A stretch of 64,000 nucleotides of DNA, taken from the NCBI RefSeq assembly GCF_042646165.1, contig NZ_JBHRTC010000012.1. One strand, 5' to 3'. Positions 8,376 to 17,149 of the stretch are shown here, piece after piece. Position 1 is the first letter of the stretch; every line of letters begins with the position of its first letter. Made by a program: the position numbers and the translations under genes. The notes below the pieces were generated by a model. The model made no database searches and had not been told where the DNA came from. It saw only the letters and a program-made list of their open reading frames with translations. This stretch comes from Microbaculum marinum. GTDB taxonomy: Bacteria; Pseudomonadota; Alphaproteobacteria; Rhizobiales; Tepidamorphaceae.

Positions 8376-9161
8376 GTGACGGATACGGACGAACTTCTCT
8401 ACGAACAGCGCGGCAGCGCGGGATGGGTGACGCTGAACCGGCCGCAGGCGCGCAACGCGCTGACCTTCGAGATGTACGAGGGGCTGGCCAGGATCTGCGG
8501 CAGCATTCCCGACGACGGGTCGATCAGGTCGATCGTCATCACCGGCGCCGGCGAGAAGGCCTTCGCGGCCGGCACCGACATGCGCCAGTTCCGCGACTTC
8601 TCCAGCGCCCAGGACGCGATCGACTACGAGCAGCGGATGAGCCGGGTCTTGCAGACCATCGAGGCCTGCCCGGTGCCGACGATCGCGGCGATTTCCGGCG
8701 CGTGCACCGGCGGCGGCGCGGGGATCGCCGCGACCTGCGACATCCGCATCGCCACGGCCGACCTGAAGTTCGGATTTCCGATCGCCCGCACGCTCGGCAA
8801 CACACTGTCGATCGACAACCTGTCGCGCATGGCAAGCCTGATTGGCGCCGGCCGGGTCAAGGAGGCGATCTTCACGGCGAAGCTGCTCGGCGCCGAGGAC
8901 GCGCTGGCGATCGGGCTGATCTCCGAGATCGTGCCGGACCATGCGGCCCTGGTCGAGCGCGCCGGCGAGCTGACCGAACTGATGGCGAGCCACGCGCCGA
9001 TCACGCTGCGCACCATCAAGGAGGGGCTGCGCCGGCTGCGGGTTCACGGCGCCGGGGCCGACGGCCGCGACCTGATCGTCGAGGCCTACACCAGCGAGGA
9101 CTTCCGCGAGGGCATGGAAGCCTTCCTCGGCAAGCGCAAGCCCGAGTGGAAGGGACGCTAG
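8376..9161 (+). CDS. Crotonase-fold protein lacking both catalytic glutamates
   Basis: A 261-residue enoyl-CoA hydratase/isomerase homologue with a GTG start. The oxyanion-hole elements are kept (GAGEKAFAAGTDMRQF and GACTGGGAGIAATCD), but the two hydratase glutamates are missing: the first is Ala in GGGAG and the second is Ile in FGFPIAR. So it should bind acyl-CoA without acting as a normal hydratase; an isomerase, racemase, CoA-hydrolase or ligase role is possible. The stop TAG shares its G boundary with the CaiB-type transferase start (GAGTGAG), so the pair is translationally coupled and likely acts on one substrate (inference). Confidence 0.88.
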   Translation: MTDTDELLYEQRGSAGWVTLNRPQARNALTFEMYEGLARICGSIPDDGSIRSIVITGAGEKAFAAGTDMRQFRDFSSAQDAIDYEQRMSRVLQTIEACPVPTIAAISGACTGGGAGIAATCDIRIATADLKFGFPIARTLGNTLSIDNLSRMASLIGAGRVKEAIFTAKLLGAEDALAIGLISEIVPDHAALVERAGELTELMASHAPITLRTIKEGLRRLRVHGAGADGRDLIVEAYTSEDFREGMEAFLGKRKPEWKGR

Positions 9162-9162
9162 A

Positions 9163-10395
9163 GTGAGCACGACAGGCCCGCTGGCCGGCGTTCGCGTCGT
9201 CGAGCTGTCCCACATCATGGCCGGGCCGACCTGCGGCATGATGCTGGCGGACATGGGCGCCGACGTGATCAAGGTCGAGCGCCCGGGCGGCGACGACACG
9301 CGGCGCTTCGCGCCGCCCGACGTCAACGGCGTCAGCGCCGCCTTCATGATGATGAACCGCAACAAGCGCGGCGTCGCCTTCGACCTGAAGCAGCCCGACG
9401 CCGCGGAGGCGCTGCGCCGGATCGCCAGGTCCTGCGACGTGCTGATCGAGAACTACCGGCTCGGCACGATGGAGAAGCTCGGCATCGGCTACGAGACGCT
9501 GAAGGCGGAAAATCCCGGACTGATCTACTGCTCGCTGTCGGGCTTCGGGCGCACCGGTCCCTATTCTACGCGCGGCGGCTTCGACCTGATCGCCCAGGGC
9601 ATGTCCGGCATCATGTCGATCACCGGCGAGGGCCCGGGCCGCCCGCCCGTCAAGGTCGGCGCGCCAGTCACCGACATCACGGCGGGCATCATCGGCGCGA
9701 TGGGGGTGCTGGCGGCCTACGTCCATCGGCTGAAGACCGGCGAGGGGCAGATCGTCGATTCCTCGCTGCTGGAGGCGGGCATCACGCAGACCTACTGGCA
9801 GTCGGCGATCGCGTTTGCGACCGGGATCAGCCCGGGGCCGATGGGCTCGGCGCATCCGCTGAGCGCGCCCTACCAGGCCTTCGAGACCGCCGACGGCTGG
9901 ATCAACATCGGCGCGGCGAACCAGGCCAACTGGCAGCGGCTGCTCAGGATCCTCGATGCCGCCGAACTGGGCGAGGACCCGCGCTTCTCAGAGAATTCGG
10001 CGCGGATGGCCAACCTGCCCGAGCTGGAAAAGGTACTGACGCCGTATTTCCGGAAGCGCTCCAGCGCCGAGTGGCTGGCGATGTTCGAGGAGGCCGGGCT
10101 GCCCGGCGGGCCGGTGCTCACGGTCGGCCAGATGCATGCCGACCCGCACGTGCAGGCGCGGCAGATGGTCGTCGACCTCGAGCATCCGCAGGCCGGGCCG
10201 ACGAAGGCGCTCGGCCTACCCGTGAAGTTCTCCGACACGCCGGGCAGCATCCGCCGCCCGGCGCCGCTGCACGGCGAGCACACCCGCGAGATCCTGGCCG
10301 AGGTCGGCTATTCCGACGCGGAGATCGAGCGGATGGTCGGCGACGGCGCGGCGATCGTTCCGGAGACGTCGGACCTGGAGCCGGGGAAGACCTGA
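9163..10395 (+). CDS. CaiB/BaiF family (class III) CoA-transferase
   Basis: A 410-residue class III CoA-transferase that moves CoA between carboxylic acids through a mixed anhydride on an Asp. Visible features: the N-terminal GVRVVELSHIMAGPTCGMML, the CoA-binding KVERPGGDDTRRF, CSLSGFGRTGPY, and the nucleophile in PVTDITAGIIG. The length fits the usual ~400 residues of these interlocked dimers. It starts at a GTG immediately after the crotonase stop. Together they suggest activation of an organic acid by CoA transfer followed by a crotonase-fold step. The acid is not identifiable; formyl, carnitine, succinyl and mesaconyl types share these motifs. Confidence 0.93.
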   Translation: MSTTGPLAGVRVVELSHIMAGPTCGMMLADMGADVIKVERPGGDDTRRFAPPDVNGVSAAFMMMNRNKRGVAFDLKQPDAAEALRRIARSCDVLIENYRLGTMEKLGIGYETLKAENPGLIYCSLSGFGRTGPYSTRGGFDLIAQGMSGIMSITGEGPGRPPVKVGAPVTDITAGIIGAMGVLAAYVHRLKTGEGQIVDSSLLEAGITQTYWQSAIAFATGISPGPMGSAHPLSAPYQAFETADGWINIGAANQANWQRLLRILDAAELGEDPRFSENSARMANLPELEKVLTPYFRKRSSAEWLAMFEEAGLPGGPVLTVGQMHADPHVQARQMVVDLEHPQAGPTKALGLPVKFSDTPGSIRRPAPLHGEHTREILAEVGYSDAEIERMVGDGAAIVPETSDLEPGKT

Positions 10396-10442
10396 GCGGC
10401 GCGACCGCGCCGGCACCACAACGAGAATTCGGGAGGATATCC

Positions 10443-10901
10443 GTGACCGCCAATCCGTCGATCCGCGTCGTGCCGCTCGCGCCCGAGCACCGGGCGGCGT
10501 GGGAAGAGCTTTTTGCGGGCTATGCGGCCTTCTACAAGGTCGAACAGACGCCGCAGATGCGCGAGACGGTGTGGGGCTGGCACTTCGACCCCGACCACGA
10601 GTCCGAGGCGCTGGTGGCCCTCGACGCCGACGGAAGGCCGATAGGGCTCGCCCACTTCCAGAAGTTCTCCCGGCCGCTCGGCGCCAACGTCGCCGGCTTC
10701 CTGAACGACCTGTTCGTGGAGCCGGACAGCCGCGGCTCCGGCGCCGCCGAGGCGCTGATCGAGGCGGTCTGCGAGATCGGGCGCGAACGCGGCTGGGCGG
10801 CGATCCGCTGGCTGACGGCGGAGGACAACTACCGTGGCCGGTCGTTCTATGACCGGCTGGCCCGCAAGACGCCGTTCATCGCCTACCAGATCGACCTTTA
10901 G
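10443..10901 (+). CDS. GNAT family N-acetyltransferase
   Basis: A 152-residue GNAT protein. Its acetyl-CoA loop region is VEPDSRGSGAAEALIEAV (motif A, R/Q-x-x-G-x-A variant), preceded by VAGFLNDLFVEP and followed by RWLTAEDNYRGRSFYDRL, the motif B pattern for small-molecule or amine acetyltransferases of the YpeA/PhnO kind. The GTG at 10443 has GGGAGG six nt upstream. It lies 47 bp after the CoA-transferase on the same strand and could be the last gene of that operon. Acceptor substrate unknown. Confidence 0.88.
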   Translation: MTANPSIRVVPLAPEHRAAWEELFAGYAAFYKVEQTPQMRETVWGWHFDPDHESEALVALDADGRPIGLAHFQKFSRPLGANVAGFLNDLFVEPDSRGSGAAEALIEAVCEIGRERGWAAIRWLTAEDNYRGRSFYDRLARKTPFIAYQIDL

Positions 10902-11260
10902 GCAGCAGGGCAGGGCGGCGTCGACGCGGCGGCTGCGCCGGGTCGATTCGCTGGATCCCCGCTTCGCGGGGGATGGGCGGGCTGGGCGTGGCGCGGGAGC
11001 GGAGCACGCGCAGGCTTTGCCGTGCCGCCGCTGGGTCCCGGCGCGGAGGCCGGGACGCAAGTTGCGTTTGAGGCACGGCATCTGCCAATACCTCAGCCTA
11101 TGCCCCGGGCTTGACCCGGGACCCAGCGCCGCGGCTGCCGCACCTGCCGCCGATCCGTCGGGACGGGCGCTGGCGCGCCGGGTCGTTTCGCTGGCGCTTT
11201 CGCGGGGATGAGCGGAACGTGATGGATCGAAGGTGCAACTAGAGGGCAGAACGCTCTGCG
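10902..11260. repeat. REP-type intergenic repeats
   Basis: The 359-bp gap carries inverted repeats common in alphaproteobacterial intergenic DNA. GCTGGGTCCCGG (11030-11041) pairs with CCGGGACCCAGC (11116-11127), and inside the second is a hairpin CCCGGG-N5-CCCGGG (11104-11120). Further hairpin-like blocks (CCCCGCTTCGCGGGG near 10957) occur. No gene is credible. It separates the convergent GNAT and MliC genes, where such elements may end transcription or stabilise 3' ends. Confidence 0.7.
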
Positions 11261-11581
11261 TCACTCTGCCTGCTTGCAGTCGATCGGCGCCATCCGGCCG
11301 ACTTCCCACATCGCCTCCTCGCCCTTGCCGCGCAGGCCGTACTTGCCGTTGGTGTAGTAGTAGCCCGAACCCGACATCGCGATCGGCAGGGTCTGCGGTT
11401 CCTCTCCCTCGATCGTCACCACCGCGACCGCGGGGTCCTTGTCGTTGTCGAAGACGACGTCGAGGGTCTGGCCGTTGTCGCAGTCGAACACGGCGTTGAT
11501 GGCCTCCGCCCGTGCGGTGCCGGCCAGGCCGACGGCGAGGGCAAGGGTCGCGAGTGCTGGGACAAGTGTCGAGGCGCGCAT
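11261..11581 (-). CDS. mliC: MliC-family periplasmic/lipid-anchored-type lysozyme inhibitor
   Basis: A 106-residue exported protein. The signal peptide (LVPALATLALAVGLAGTARA) has no lipobox Cys, so it is likely periplasmic rather than lipid-anchored. The mature part matches the MliC/PliC beta-barrel pattern: VFDCDNGQTLDVVF, an aliphatic strand TLPIAMSGSGYYYTNGKYGL, then RGKGEEAMWEVG and a final Cys pairing with the first. MliC proteins bind c-type lysozyme and insert the SGxxY loop in its active site; here SGSGYYY is at the right place. The start at 11581 has GGGAG upstream and is 4 bp after the kinase fusion stop, so they form an operon. Confidence 0.8.
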   Translation of the reverse strand: MRASTLVPALATLALAVGLAGTARAEAINAVFDCDNGQTLDVVFDNDKDPAVAVVTIEGEEPQTLPIAMSGSGYYYTNGKYGLRGKGEEAMWEVGRMAPIDCKQAE

Positions 11582-11585
11582 GTGG

Positions 11586-13208
11586 TCATCTCCCATTCGT
11601 GCGGGGGCCATTTGTGGCCCGGTTGTGTGGCGGCAGGATGTCGGCCATCGCGGCGCGGACGCGGGCGACGACGCGATCCCTGTCGCCGCCGGCGTCGACC
11701 TCAATCCAGTCGATCCGGCCGGTGTCGTAGCCGAGCTGCCGGCGGACCACCGAGGCGTTCGCGTCCGAGGCGTCGCCGCTGCGTGCATCGACCCGGGCGA
11801 CCAGTTCGTCTTCCGGCGCCCGCAGCCAGATGCCGGTGAAGGGCACGGCGCAGGCGGTGGCGACGCCGCGTGCGGCATTGCGTTCCTCGGGCCTGGCGTG
11901 GACCCCGTCGAGAATGGCACTGTGGCCCGTGGCGAGGATCGCGGCCGCCTGGGTCTCCATCTCCGCGTATACCTCCAGGCCTGCCTCCGGCGTATAGGCG
12001 TCGGGAGGCAGCCTCTCGGTTTCGCGGGCGCCGAACATCACCTTGCGGACGACGTCTGACCGCACGACGATGGCGCCCGGTGCCGCGCCGATGTCGGCGG
12101 CGAGCGCCATCGCGACCGTCGTCTTGCCGGTGCCGGACAGACCTCCGACGGCGACCAGGCGGGGAGCCCGAGGCGCCAGGAAGGCGCGGGCGGCGGCGAA
12201 CTTGCCGCGGGCCTCGCCGACCGCCGCCTCCCGGGCGTCGCCGCCCAGATGCGTCGCGCGCGCGGCGCCGACCTTGGCGCGGATCGCCGCGCGCATCGAC
12301 AGGAACAGCGGCAGCAGCGCCAGGCCCGGAATGTCGTTGCGATCGCGGCGGCTGACGAGCCAGCGGTTGAGGACGCGGTTGGCCTCGGACCGCAGCCCGC
12401 GCTCCCAGAGGTCCATCAGCAGGAAGGCGAGGTCGTAGAACACGTCGATGGTCGCCAGCGCCTCGTCGAATTCCAGAGCGTCGAAGATCACCGGCGCCCC
12501 GTCGATCAGCGCCACGTTGCCCAGATGCAGGTCGCCGTGGCAGCGGCGGATCGCCCCGTCGCGGGCGCGCCTGTCGATCAGCGGCCGAAGTCGCTGCAGG
12601 GCCGCCCGGGTCTGCTCCGTCAGTTCCTCCACCTCGTCGGCGGGGAACAGGCCGGGACTGGCGGCGAGCTCCTCGCAGCTTTCGAGCGCGACGCGACCGA
12701 TCTCGCCTGCCGGGTCGTCGATGGCGGCGACGGGGGCCTTCTCGTGCAGATCGGCGATCCGGGCGGCGAGTTCGTCCAGCAGGTCCTGCGTGAGCGCCCC
12801 CTCGCCTGCGAGCCGGTCGAAGGTCGCCGTTTCGTCGAAGCGGCGCATGTGCACGGCCCACTCGACCACCGGTCCGCGACCGCTGAAGGACAGCCGCCCC
12901 TCGGGCGACCGGACGATCGGCACGGCGCCGAGATAGAGTTCCGGCGCCGTCAGCCGGTTGAGCTCGACCTCTCGTTCGCAGGCGCGCCGGCGCTTATCCG
13001 GGGTCGAGAAGTCGAGAAAGGGAAAGCGGACCGCCCGCTTGATCTTGTAGACGTCGTCGCCGGCCAGGAAGACGATCGCGGCATGGGTGTCGATGCGCCC
13101 GACTTCCGCCACCCGGCCGCCGTAGGTTGCCGGATCCGACAGGAAGGCCTCGACATCCGCCTGGACGTCTGATTGGCGGGTGTGGCGGTCGTCGCCGTTG
13201 GTGCTCAT
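11586..13208 (-). CDS. Fusion of APH-type kinase domain and P-loop kinase domain
   Basis: A 540-residue cytoplasmic two-domain protein. The N-terminal ~330 residues resemble aminoglycoside-phosphotransferase/fructosamine-kinase folds, with the catalytic loop RCHGDLHLGNV (HGDxxxxN) and metal motif VIFDALEFDE. The C-terminal domain is a nucleotide-kinase-like P-loop NTPase with Walker A GGLSGTGKTT and later IWLRAPEDELVARV. This pairing (COG2187 plus COG0645) is widespread in proteobacteria but its substrate is unknown. It is the first gene of a two-gene unit with the MliC-type inhibitor. Antibiotic resistance is not implied by the APH-like fold. Confidence 0.85.
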   Translation of the reverse strand: MSTNGDDRHTRQSDVQADVEAFLSDPATYGGRVAEVGRIDTHAAIVFLAGDDVYKIKRAVRFPFLDFSTPDKRRRACEREVELNRLTAPELYLGAVPIVRSPEGRLSFSGRGPVVEWAVHMRRFDETATFDRLAGEGALTQDLLDELAARIADLHEKAPVAAIDDPAGEIGRVALESCEELAASPGLFPADEVEELTEQTRAALQRLRPLIDRRARDGAIRRCHGDLHLGNVALIDGAPVIFDALEFDEALATIDVFYDLAFLLMDLWERGLRSEANRVLNRWLVSRRDRNDIPGLALLPLFLSMRAAIRAKVGAARATHLGGDAREAAVGEARGKFAAARAFLAPRAPRLVAVGGLSGTGKTTVAMALAADIGAAPGAIVVRSDVVRKVMFGARETERLPPDAYTPEAGLEVYAEMETQAAAILATGHSAILDGVHARPEERNAARGVATACAVPFTGIWLRAPEDELVARVDARSGDASDANASVVRRQLGYDTGRIDWIEVDAGGDRDRVVARVRAAMADILPPHNRATNGPRTNGR

Positions 13209-13383
13209 CGAGGATCCGTCCGCTGTCGTGAATCACGCCGATACCGGTCTTGAGGAATATCAACGCGCGGTGTCAACTTGTCGGGCAGTGGAAGACCGAC
13301 GATATGTTGCACCGATCCGATCCAGCCCGGCGCCCGCGACCCTAAGACGGCCGGCCCCGGAAAACGCCAAGGAGCCATCATCC

Positions 13384-13773
13384 ATGTCTGACGAAACGGT
13401 GCATCTGAAGCACATCCGGCTGATCCTGGGACGCAGCGCCGAGTTTCCCGCCGGCAGCGTCAATCACGGCTACGAGTTCGACGCGCCCCTGGACAAGGAC
13501 GGCCATATCGACGCGCAGGCCTGGCAGAAGGTGCGCGAGCGGTGCCAGGTGCGCCGGTTCTGGGCGGGCGAGCCGGACCAGGTCGGCAAGCTGGTCCACA
13601 AGCCGGGCGGCGCCGAGCATGCCCGCTGGGTGTTTGACTACGACGAGTCCACCGACGAGGACGACGAGGCCGGCTACCGGTTCGCCAGCCACGCCTTCAA
13701 TGTCGGCGAATACGTGTCGATCCGCGACGAGGACGGAGAGATGCACACGTTTCAGGTCGTTTCCGTGCAGTAG
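13384..13773 (+). CDS. Conserved hypothetical protein, small acidic
   Basis: A 129-residue soluble protein without signal or membrane segment. It starts at an ATG with AAGGAG ten nt upstream. It has an N-terminal HLKHIRLILGRS strand, a middle part rich in charged residues (QKVRERCQVRRFWAGEPDQ), a strongly acidic patch (DYDESTDEDDE) and a C-terminal beta segment (VGEYVSIRDEDGEMHTFQVV) like a small barrel. I have a sense of similar alphaproteobacterial hypotheticals but know no function. A GC-rich stem-loop begins at its stop codon. Divergent from the kinase fusion. Confidence 0.75.
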   Translation: MSDETVHLKHIRLILGRSAEFPAGSVNHGYEFDAPLDKDGHIDAQAWQKVRERCQVRRFWAGEPDQVGKLVHKPGGAEHARWVFDYDESTDEDDEAGYRFASHAFNVGEYVSIRDEDGEMHTFQVVSVQ

Positions 13774-13793
13774 CGACCGGCTCGGGCGGTCGC
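13773..13793 (+). terminator. Stem-loop at 3' end of hypothetical gene
   Basis: GCGACCG and CGGTCGC form a perfect 7-bp stem with a 7-nt loop just after the stop codon of the small acidic protein, followed by more GC-rich dyads. There is no T-run, so it may stop exonucleases or act with Rho rather than be an intrinsic terminator. Confidence 0.35.
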
Positions 13794-13932
13794 CGGGCCG
13801 CCGGCGGCGCGCCACGCGGCATGTCGTCGCGCAGGTTGCGGACGGTCTGATTTTCGCCGTTGAAACTTCGCTCTTGCGCTGGCCATGCGGGCGGCGGCGG
13901 CTATGATGCCGGCGCCGTACAAGGAGTGCCGC

Positions 13933-15618
13933 ATGGAAGCCACCAACACACCCGCCCGCACCGGCGGCCGAATTCTCGTCGACGCGCTGGTCGCCCAGGG
14001 CGTGGACCACGTCTTCTGCGTCCCGGGAGAAAGCTACCTCGCCGCGCTGGACGCCTTTCACGATGCCGCGGTCGAGATCACCGTGTGCCGCCAGGAGGGC
14101 GGCGCGGCGATGATGGCCGACGCCTACGGCAAGCTGACCGGCCGGCCGGGCATCTGCTTCGTGACGCGCGGCCCCGGCGCCACCAACGCCTCGCCCGGCA
14201 TCCATATCGCCTCCCAGGATTCGACCCCGATGATCGTGCTGGTCGGGCAGGTCGGCCGCGACATGCGCGACCGCGAGGCGTTCCAGGAGCTCGACTATTC
14301 GGGAGTGTTCGGCACCATCGCCAAGTGGGCGACCGAGATCGACGATCCGGCCCGCATTCCCGAGTACATCCACCGTGCCTTCATGACCGCGATGAACGGC
14401 CGCCCCGGTCCCGTCGTGCTGGCGCTGCCGGAGGACATGCTGACGCAGGAGGCCGTCGCCTTCGACGCGCCCTATGCGGAGGCCGTGCCGACGGCGCCGC
14501 CGGCGGACTCCATGGCGCGCCTGTCGGCGATGCTGGCCGGGGCGAAGCGGCCGGTGATGGTGCTCGGCGGCAGCCGCTGGAGCGAGCAGGGCGTCGCCGA
14601 CATCCGCCGCTTCGCGGAGGCCTTCGACCTGCCGGTCGGCTGCCAGTTCCGCCGCCAGTCGCTGTTCGACTCGACGCATCCCAACTACGCGGGCGACGTC
14701 GGCATCGGGCCCAATCCGGAGCTGGCGAAGCGGCTGAAGGAGACCGACCTGTTCCTGCTGGTCGGCGGTCGAATGAGCGAGATGCCGTCGTCGGGCTACA
14801 CGCTGCTCGACATCCCGACGCCGAAGCAGCCGCTGGTCCACGTCCATCCCTCGGCGGAGGAACTGGGCCGGGTCTACGCGCCGACCCTGGCGATCCACGC
14901 CGACCCGACGTCGTTCGCGGCCGCCGCGGCTGCCCTTGCGCCGCCTGCCGCGATCGCCTGGAGCGCCGAGACGCGCGCGGCGAACGAGGCCTATCACGGC
15001 TGGAGCGACGTGGCGCCGACGATGCCCGGCGCGGTCGACTATTCGGCCGTCATCGCCTGGCTGCGCGACTGGCTCCCGGAGGACGCGATCGTCTGCAACG
15101 GCGCGGGCAACTATTCGATCTGGCTGCACCGGTTCCTGCGCTACCGCCGCTTCGGCACCCAGCTCGCGCCGACTTCGGGCTCGATGGGCTACGGGATTCC
15201 CGCAGCGGTCGGCGCCAAGCGGATCCATCCCGACCGCACCGTCGTCGCCTTCGCCGGCGACGGCTGCTTCCTGATGAACGGCCAGGAGTTCGCCACCGCC
15301 GCCCAGTACGGACTGCCGATCGTCGTCGTGGTCGTCGACAACGGCATGTACGGCACCATCCGCATGCACCAGGAGCGCGAGTATCCCGGCCGCGTCACCG
15401 CAACGCGGCTGGAGAACCCGGATTTCGCCGCGCTGGCGCGCGCCTACGGCGGCCACGGCGAAACGGTGGAGTCGACCGCCGACTTCGCGCCCGCCTTCGA
15501 GCGGGCGGCGGCATCGGGCAAGCCGGCGATCGTGCACGTGAAGGTCGATCCCGAGGCGATCACGCCGACGACGACCCTGACGAAGCTGCGCGAAATGGCG
15601 CTGGCAAAGGCGCGCTGA
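13933..15618 (+). CDS. Thiamine-diphosphate-dependent enzyme, acetolactate-synthase-like
   Basis: A 561-residue enzyme with the three ThDP domains. The N-terminal pyrimidine-binding domain has the activating Glu in CRQEGGAAMMADAYG; the central domain and a C-terminal pyrophosphate domain follow, with the motif GDGCFLMNGQEFATAAQYGLP ending in VVDNGMYG (GDG-NN type). The ATG at 13933 has AAGGAG six nt upstream. Relatives include acetolactate synthase, oxalyl-CoA decarboxylase, sulfopyruvate and benzoylformate decarboxylases. There is no small regulatory subunit next to it, so a biosynthetic ilvB role is unlikely. The 2-oxo-acid substrate cannot be named. Confidence 0.9.
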   Translation: MEATNTPARTGGRILVDALVAQGVDHVFCVPGESYLAALDAFHDAAVEITVCRQEGGAAMMADAYGKLTGRPGICFVTRGPGATNASPGIHIASQDSTPMIVLVGQVGRDMRDREAFQELDYSGVFGTIAKWATEIDDPARIPEYIHRAFMTAMNGRPGPVVLALPEDMLTQEAVAFDAPYAEAVPTAPPADSMARLSAMLAGAKRPVMVLGGSRWSEQGVADIRRFAEAFDLPVGCQFRRQSLFDSTHPNYAGDVGIGPNPELAKRLKETDLFLLVGGRMSEMPSSGYTLLDIPTPKQPLVHVHPSAEELGRVYAPTLAIHADPTSFAAAAAALAPPAAIAWSAETRAANEAYHGWSDVAPTMPGAVDYSAVIAWLRDWLPEDAIVCNGAGNYSIWLHRFLRYRRFGTQLAPTSGSMGYGIPAAVGAKRIHPDRTVVAFAGDGCFLMNGQEFATAAQYGLPIVVVVVDNGMYGTIRMHQEREYPGRVTATRLENPDFAALARAYGGHGETVESTADFAPAFERAAASGKPAIVHVKVDPEAITPTTTLTKLREMALAKAR

Positions 15619-15663
15619 GCGGCCCCGCGGCGGCGGCGAGCCGGCAACCCGCCGCGCACCGGG

Positions 15664-17013
15664 TCAGTCGCCGTCGGGCCTGCCCCGCGAGCGCGGAGCA
15701 GGTTTCTTTCGTGCCTCCCGGATCTCGACCGGCACCGGGCCGTCGACCAGCAGCTGGCGGTGCGGGAAGGGGATGTCGATGCCGTTCGCCTTGAAGGCAT
15801 CCCACAGCGCCAGCATCACCGCACCGCGGATGTTGGTCAGGCCCTTTTCGGGATCGGCGATCCAGAACCGCAGCAGGAAATCGAGCGAAGACTCGCCGAA
15901 CGCCGTGAGGTGACAGACAGGGGCAGGCTCGCCTGCCACCCGGTCGACGGCGGCGCAGGCCTCCACCGTGATCCGCCTGACCTGGTGCGGGTCGCTGGCG
16001 TAGCTGACCCCGAACGGCACGTCGAGGCGGATCAGCCTGTCGGTGAACGACCAGTTGACCACCTGGCCGGTGATGAAGTCGTCGTTGGGGATCAGGTACT
16101 CGCGGCCGTCGCGCGTGACGACGGACACGTAGCGGCCCTTCAGGAGCCGGATCCAGCCGAAGGTCTCGCCCAGCGAGATGACGTCGCCGGGTTTGATCGA
16201 CTTGTCCATCAGGATGATGATGCCGCTGACGAAGTTCGAAACGACCTTCTGCAGCCCGAAGCCGATGCCGACGCCGACGGCGCCGGAGAAGACCGTCAGC
16301 GCCGTCAGGTCGATGCCGATCGAGGTGAGCACGGCCAACAGCGCGATCGTCACCAGCGCGATGCGCACCAGCTTCGACAGCAGCACCTGCAGCGACGGGG
16401 TCAGGTCCTCGTTGGTGCGGATCCAGCGTTCGGCGCTGCCGCTGGCGATCCGGGCGATCCACAGGAACAGGCCGAGCAGCAGCGCCGCCTTGATGAGCGT
16501 CAGCAGGGTGAGGCGCAGGGCGCCGATCGAGATGCCGATGCTGCCGAGGGTGGCCGTGGTCTCGTCGTACAGTCCGAGAATGACGATCGTCGCAAGGAAG
16601 ATGCCGAACGCCGTGGCGATCCGCGCCAGGAACCGGTTGCGGATCGTCCGCCCGACGATCACGATCACGATCCAGGATGTCGCCAGCGTCGCCGCGATGC
16701 CGATCAGGTAGCTGCGGCTCGGCCAGGTGAGCGCGCGCATCACCAGGAATTCGGCCCACAGCAGGATCGGGAAGAAAATCCAGGTCAGGCGCCGCATCAG
16801 GATGGCGAGGAAGCGGACGAGGTCGCGTCGGTCGCGGATCTGCCGGACCCGCGCCTCGATCCTCGGCTCGAATATGCGCTCGCCCAGATAAGCGGCGCCG
16901 AGCGCCAGCGCGATGAGCACGAGCTGCAACAGCGTCGACGGCCGGGCGATCAGGACGGCGACGTAGTTGATCCAGTCGAAAGCGGTTTCGACGGTCAGTT
17001 CGACCGGGTCCAG
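15664..17013 (-). CDS. MscS-family mechanosensitive channel, probable CTG start
   Basis: A 449-residue inner-membrane channel if translated from a CTG at 17013. It has about five N-terminal helices, then the pore helix and beta domain (TVFSGAVGVGIGFGLQKVVSNFVSGIIILMDKSIKPGD), the conserved MscS core, and an alpha/beta C-terminal domain. The first standard in-frame start is a TTG at 16929, which would begin inside a helix; upstream the frame stays protein-like (DPVELTVETAFDWINYVAVL) and the CTG has GGAGG five nt before it. No in-frame ATG or GTG exists further up. It would open under membrane tension to release solutes. Confidence 0.88.
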   Translation of the reverse strand: MDPVELTVETAFDWINYVAVLIARPSTLLQLVLIALALGAAYLGERIFEPRIEARVRQIRDRRDLVRFLAILMRRLTWIFFPILLWAEFLVMRALTWPSRSYLIGIAATLATSWIVIVIVGRTIRNRFLARIATAFGIFLATIVILGLYDETTATLGSIGISIGALRLTLLTLIKAALLLGLFLWIARIASGSAERWIRTNEDLTPSLQVLLSKLVRIALVTIALLAVLTSIGIDLTALTVFSGAVGVGIGFGLQKVVSNFVSGIIILMDKSIKPGDVISLGETFGWIRLLKGRYVSVVTRDGREYLIPNDDFITGQVVNWSFTDRLIRLDVPFGVSYASDPHQVRRITVEACAAVDRVAGEPAPVCHLTAFGESSLDFLLRFWIADPEKGLTNIRGAVMLALWDAFKANGIDIPFPHRQLLVDGPVPVEIREARKKPAPRSRGRPDGD

Positions 17014-17149
17014 GAGTTCCTCCGGTTCAAGACGCCACGGGACATGATCGCGCCGGTGCGCGCGCCAGGCAATGCCGTTAACGGACGCGCGGGCCTGCCG
17101 GTTCCGGAGAGGGGCGGCTGGCGCCGCGGCGGCGAGCCCGGACCGGGCC

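Noticed and set aside
13933..15618. Annotation as ilvB acetolactate synthase
   Set aside because: No small subunit or ilv neighbours, and the ThDP motifs do not separate it from several other 2-oxo-acid enzymes.
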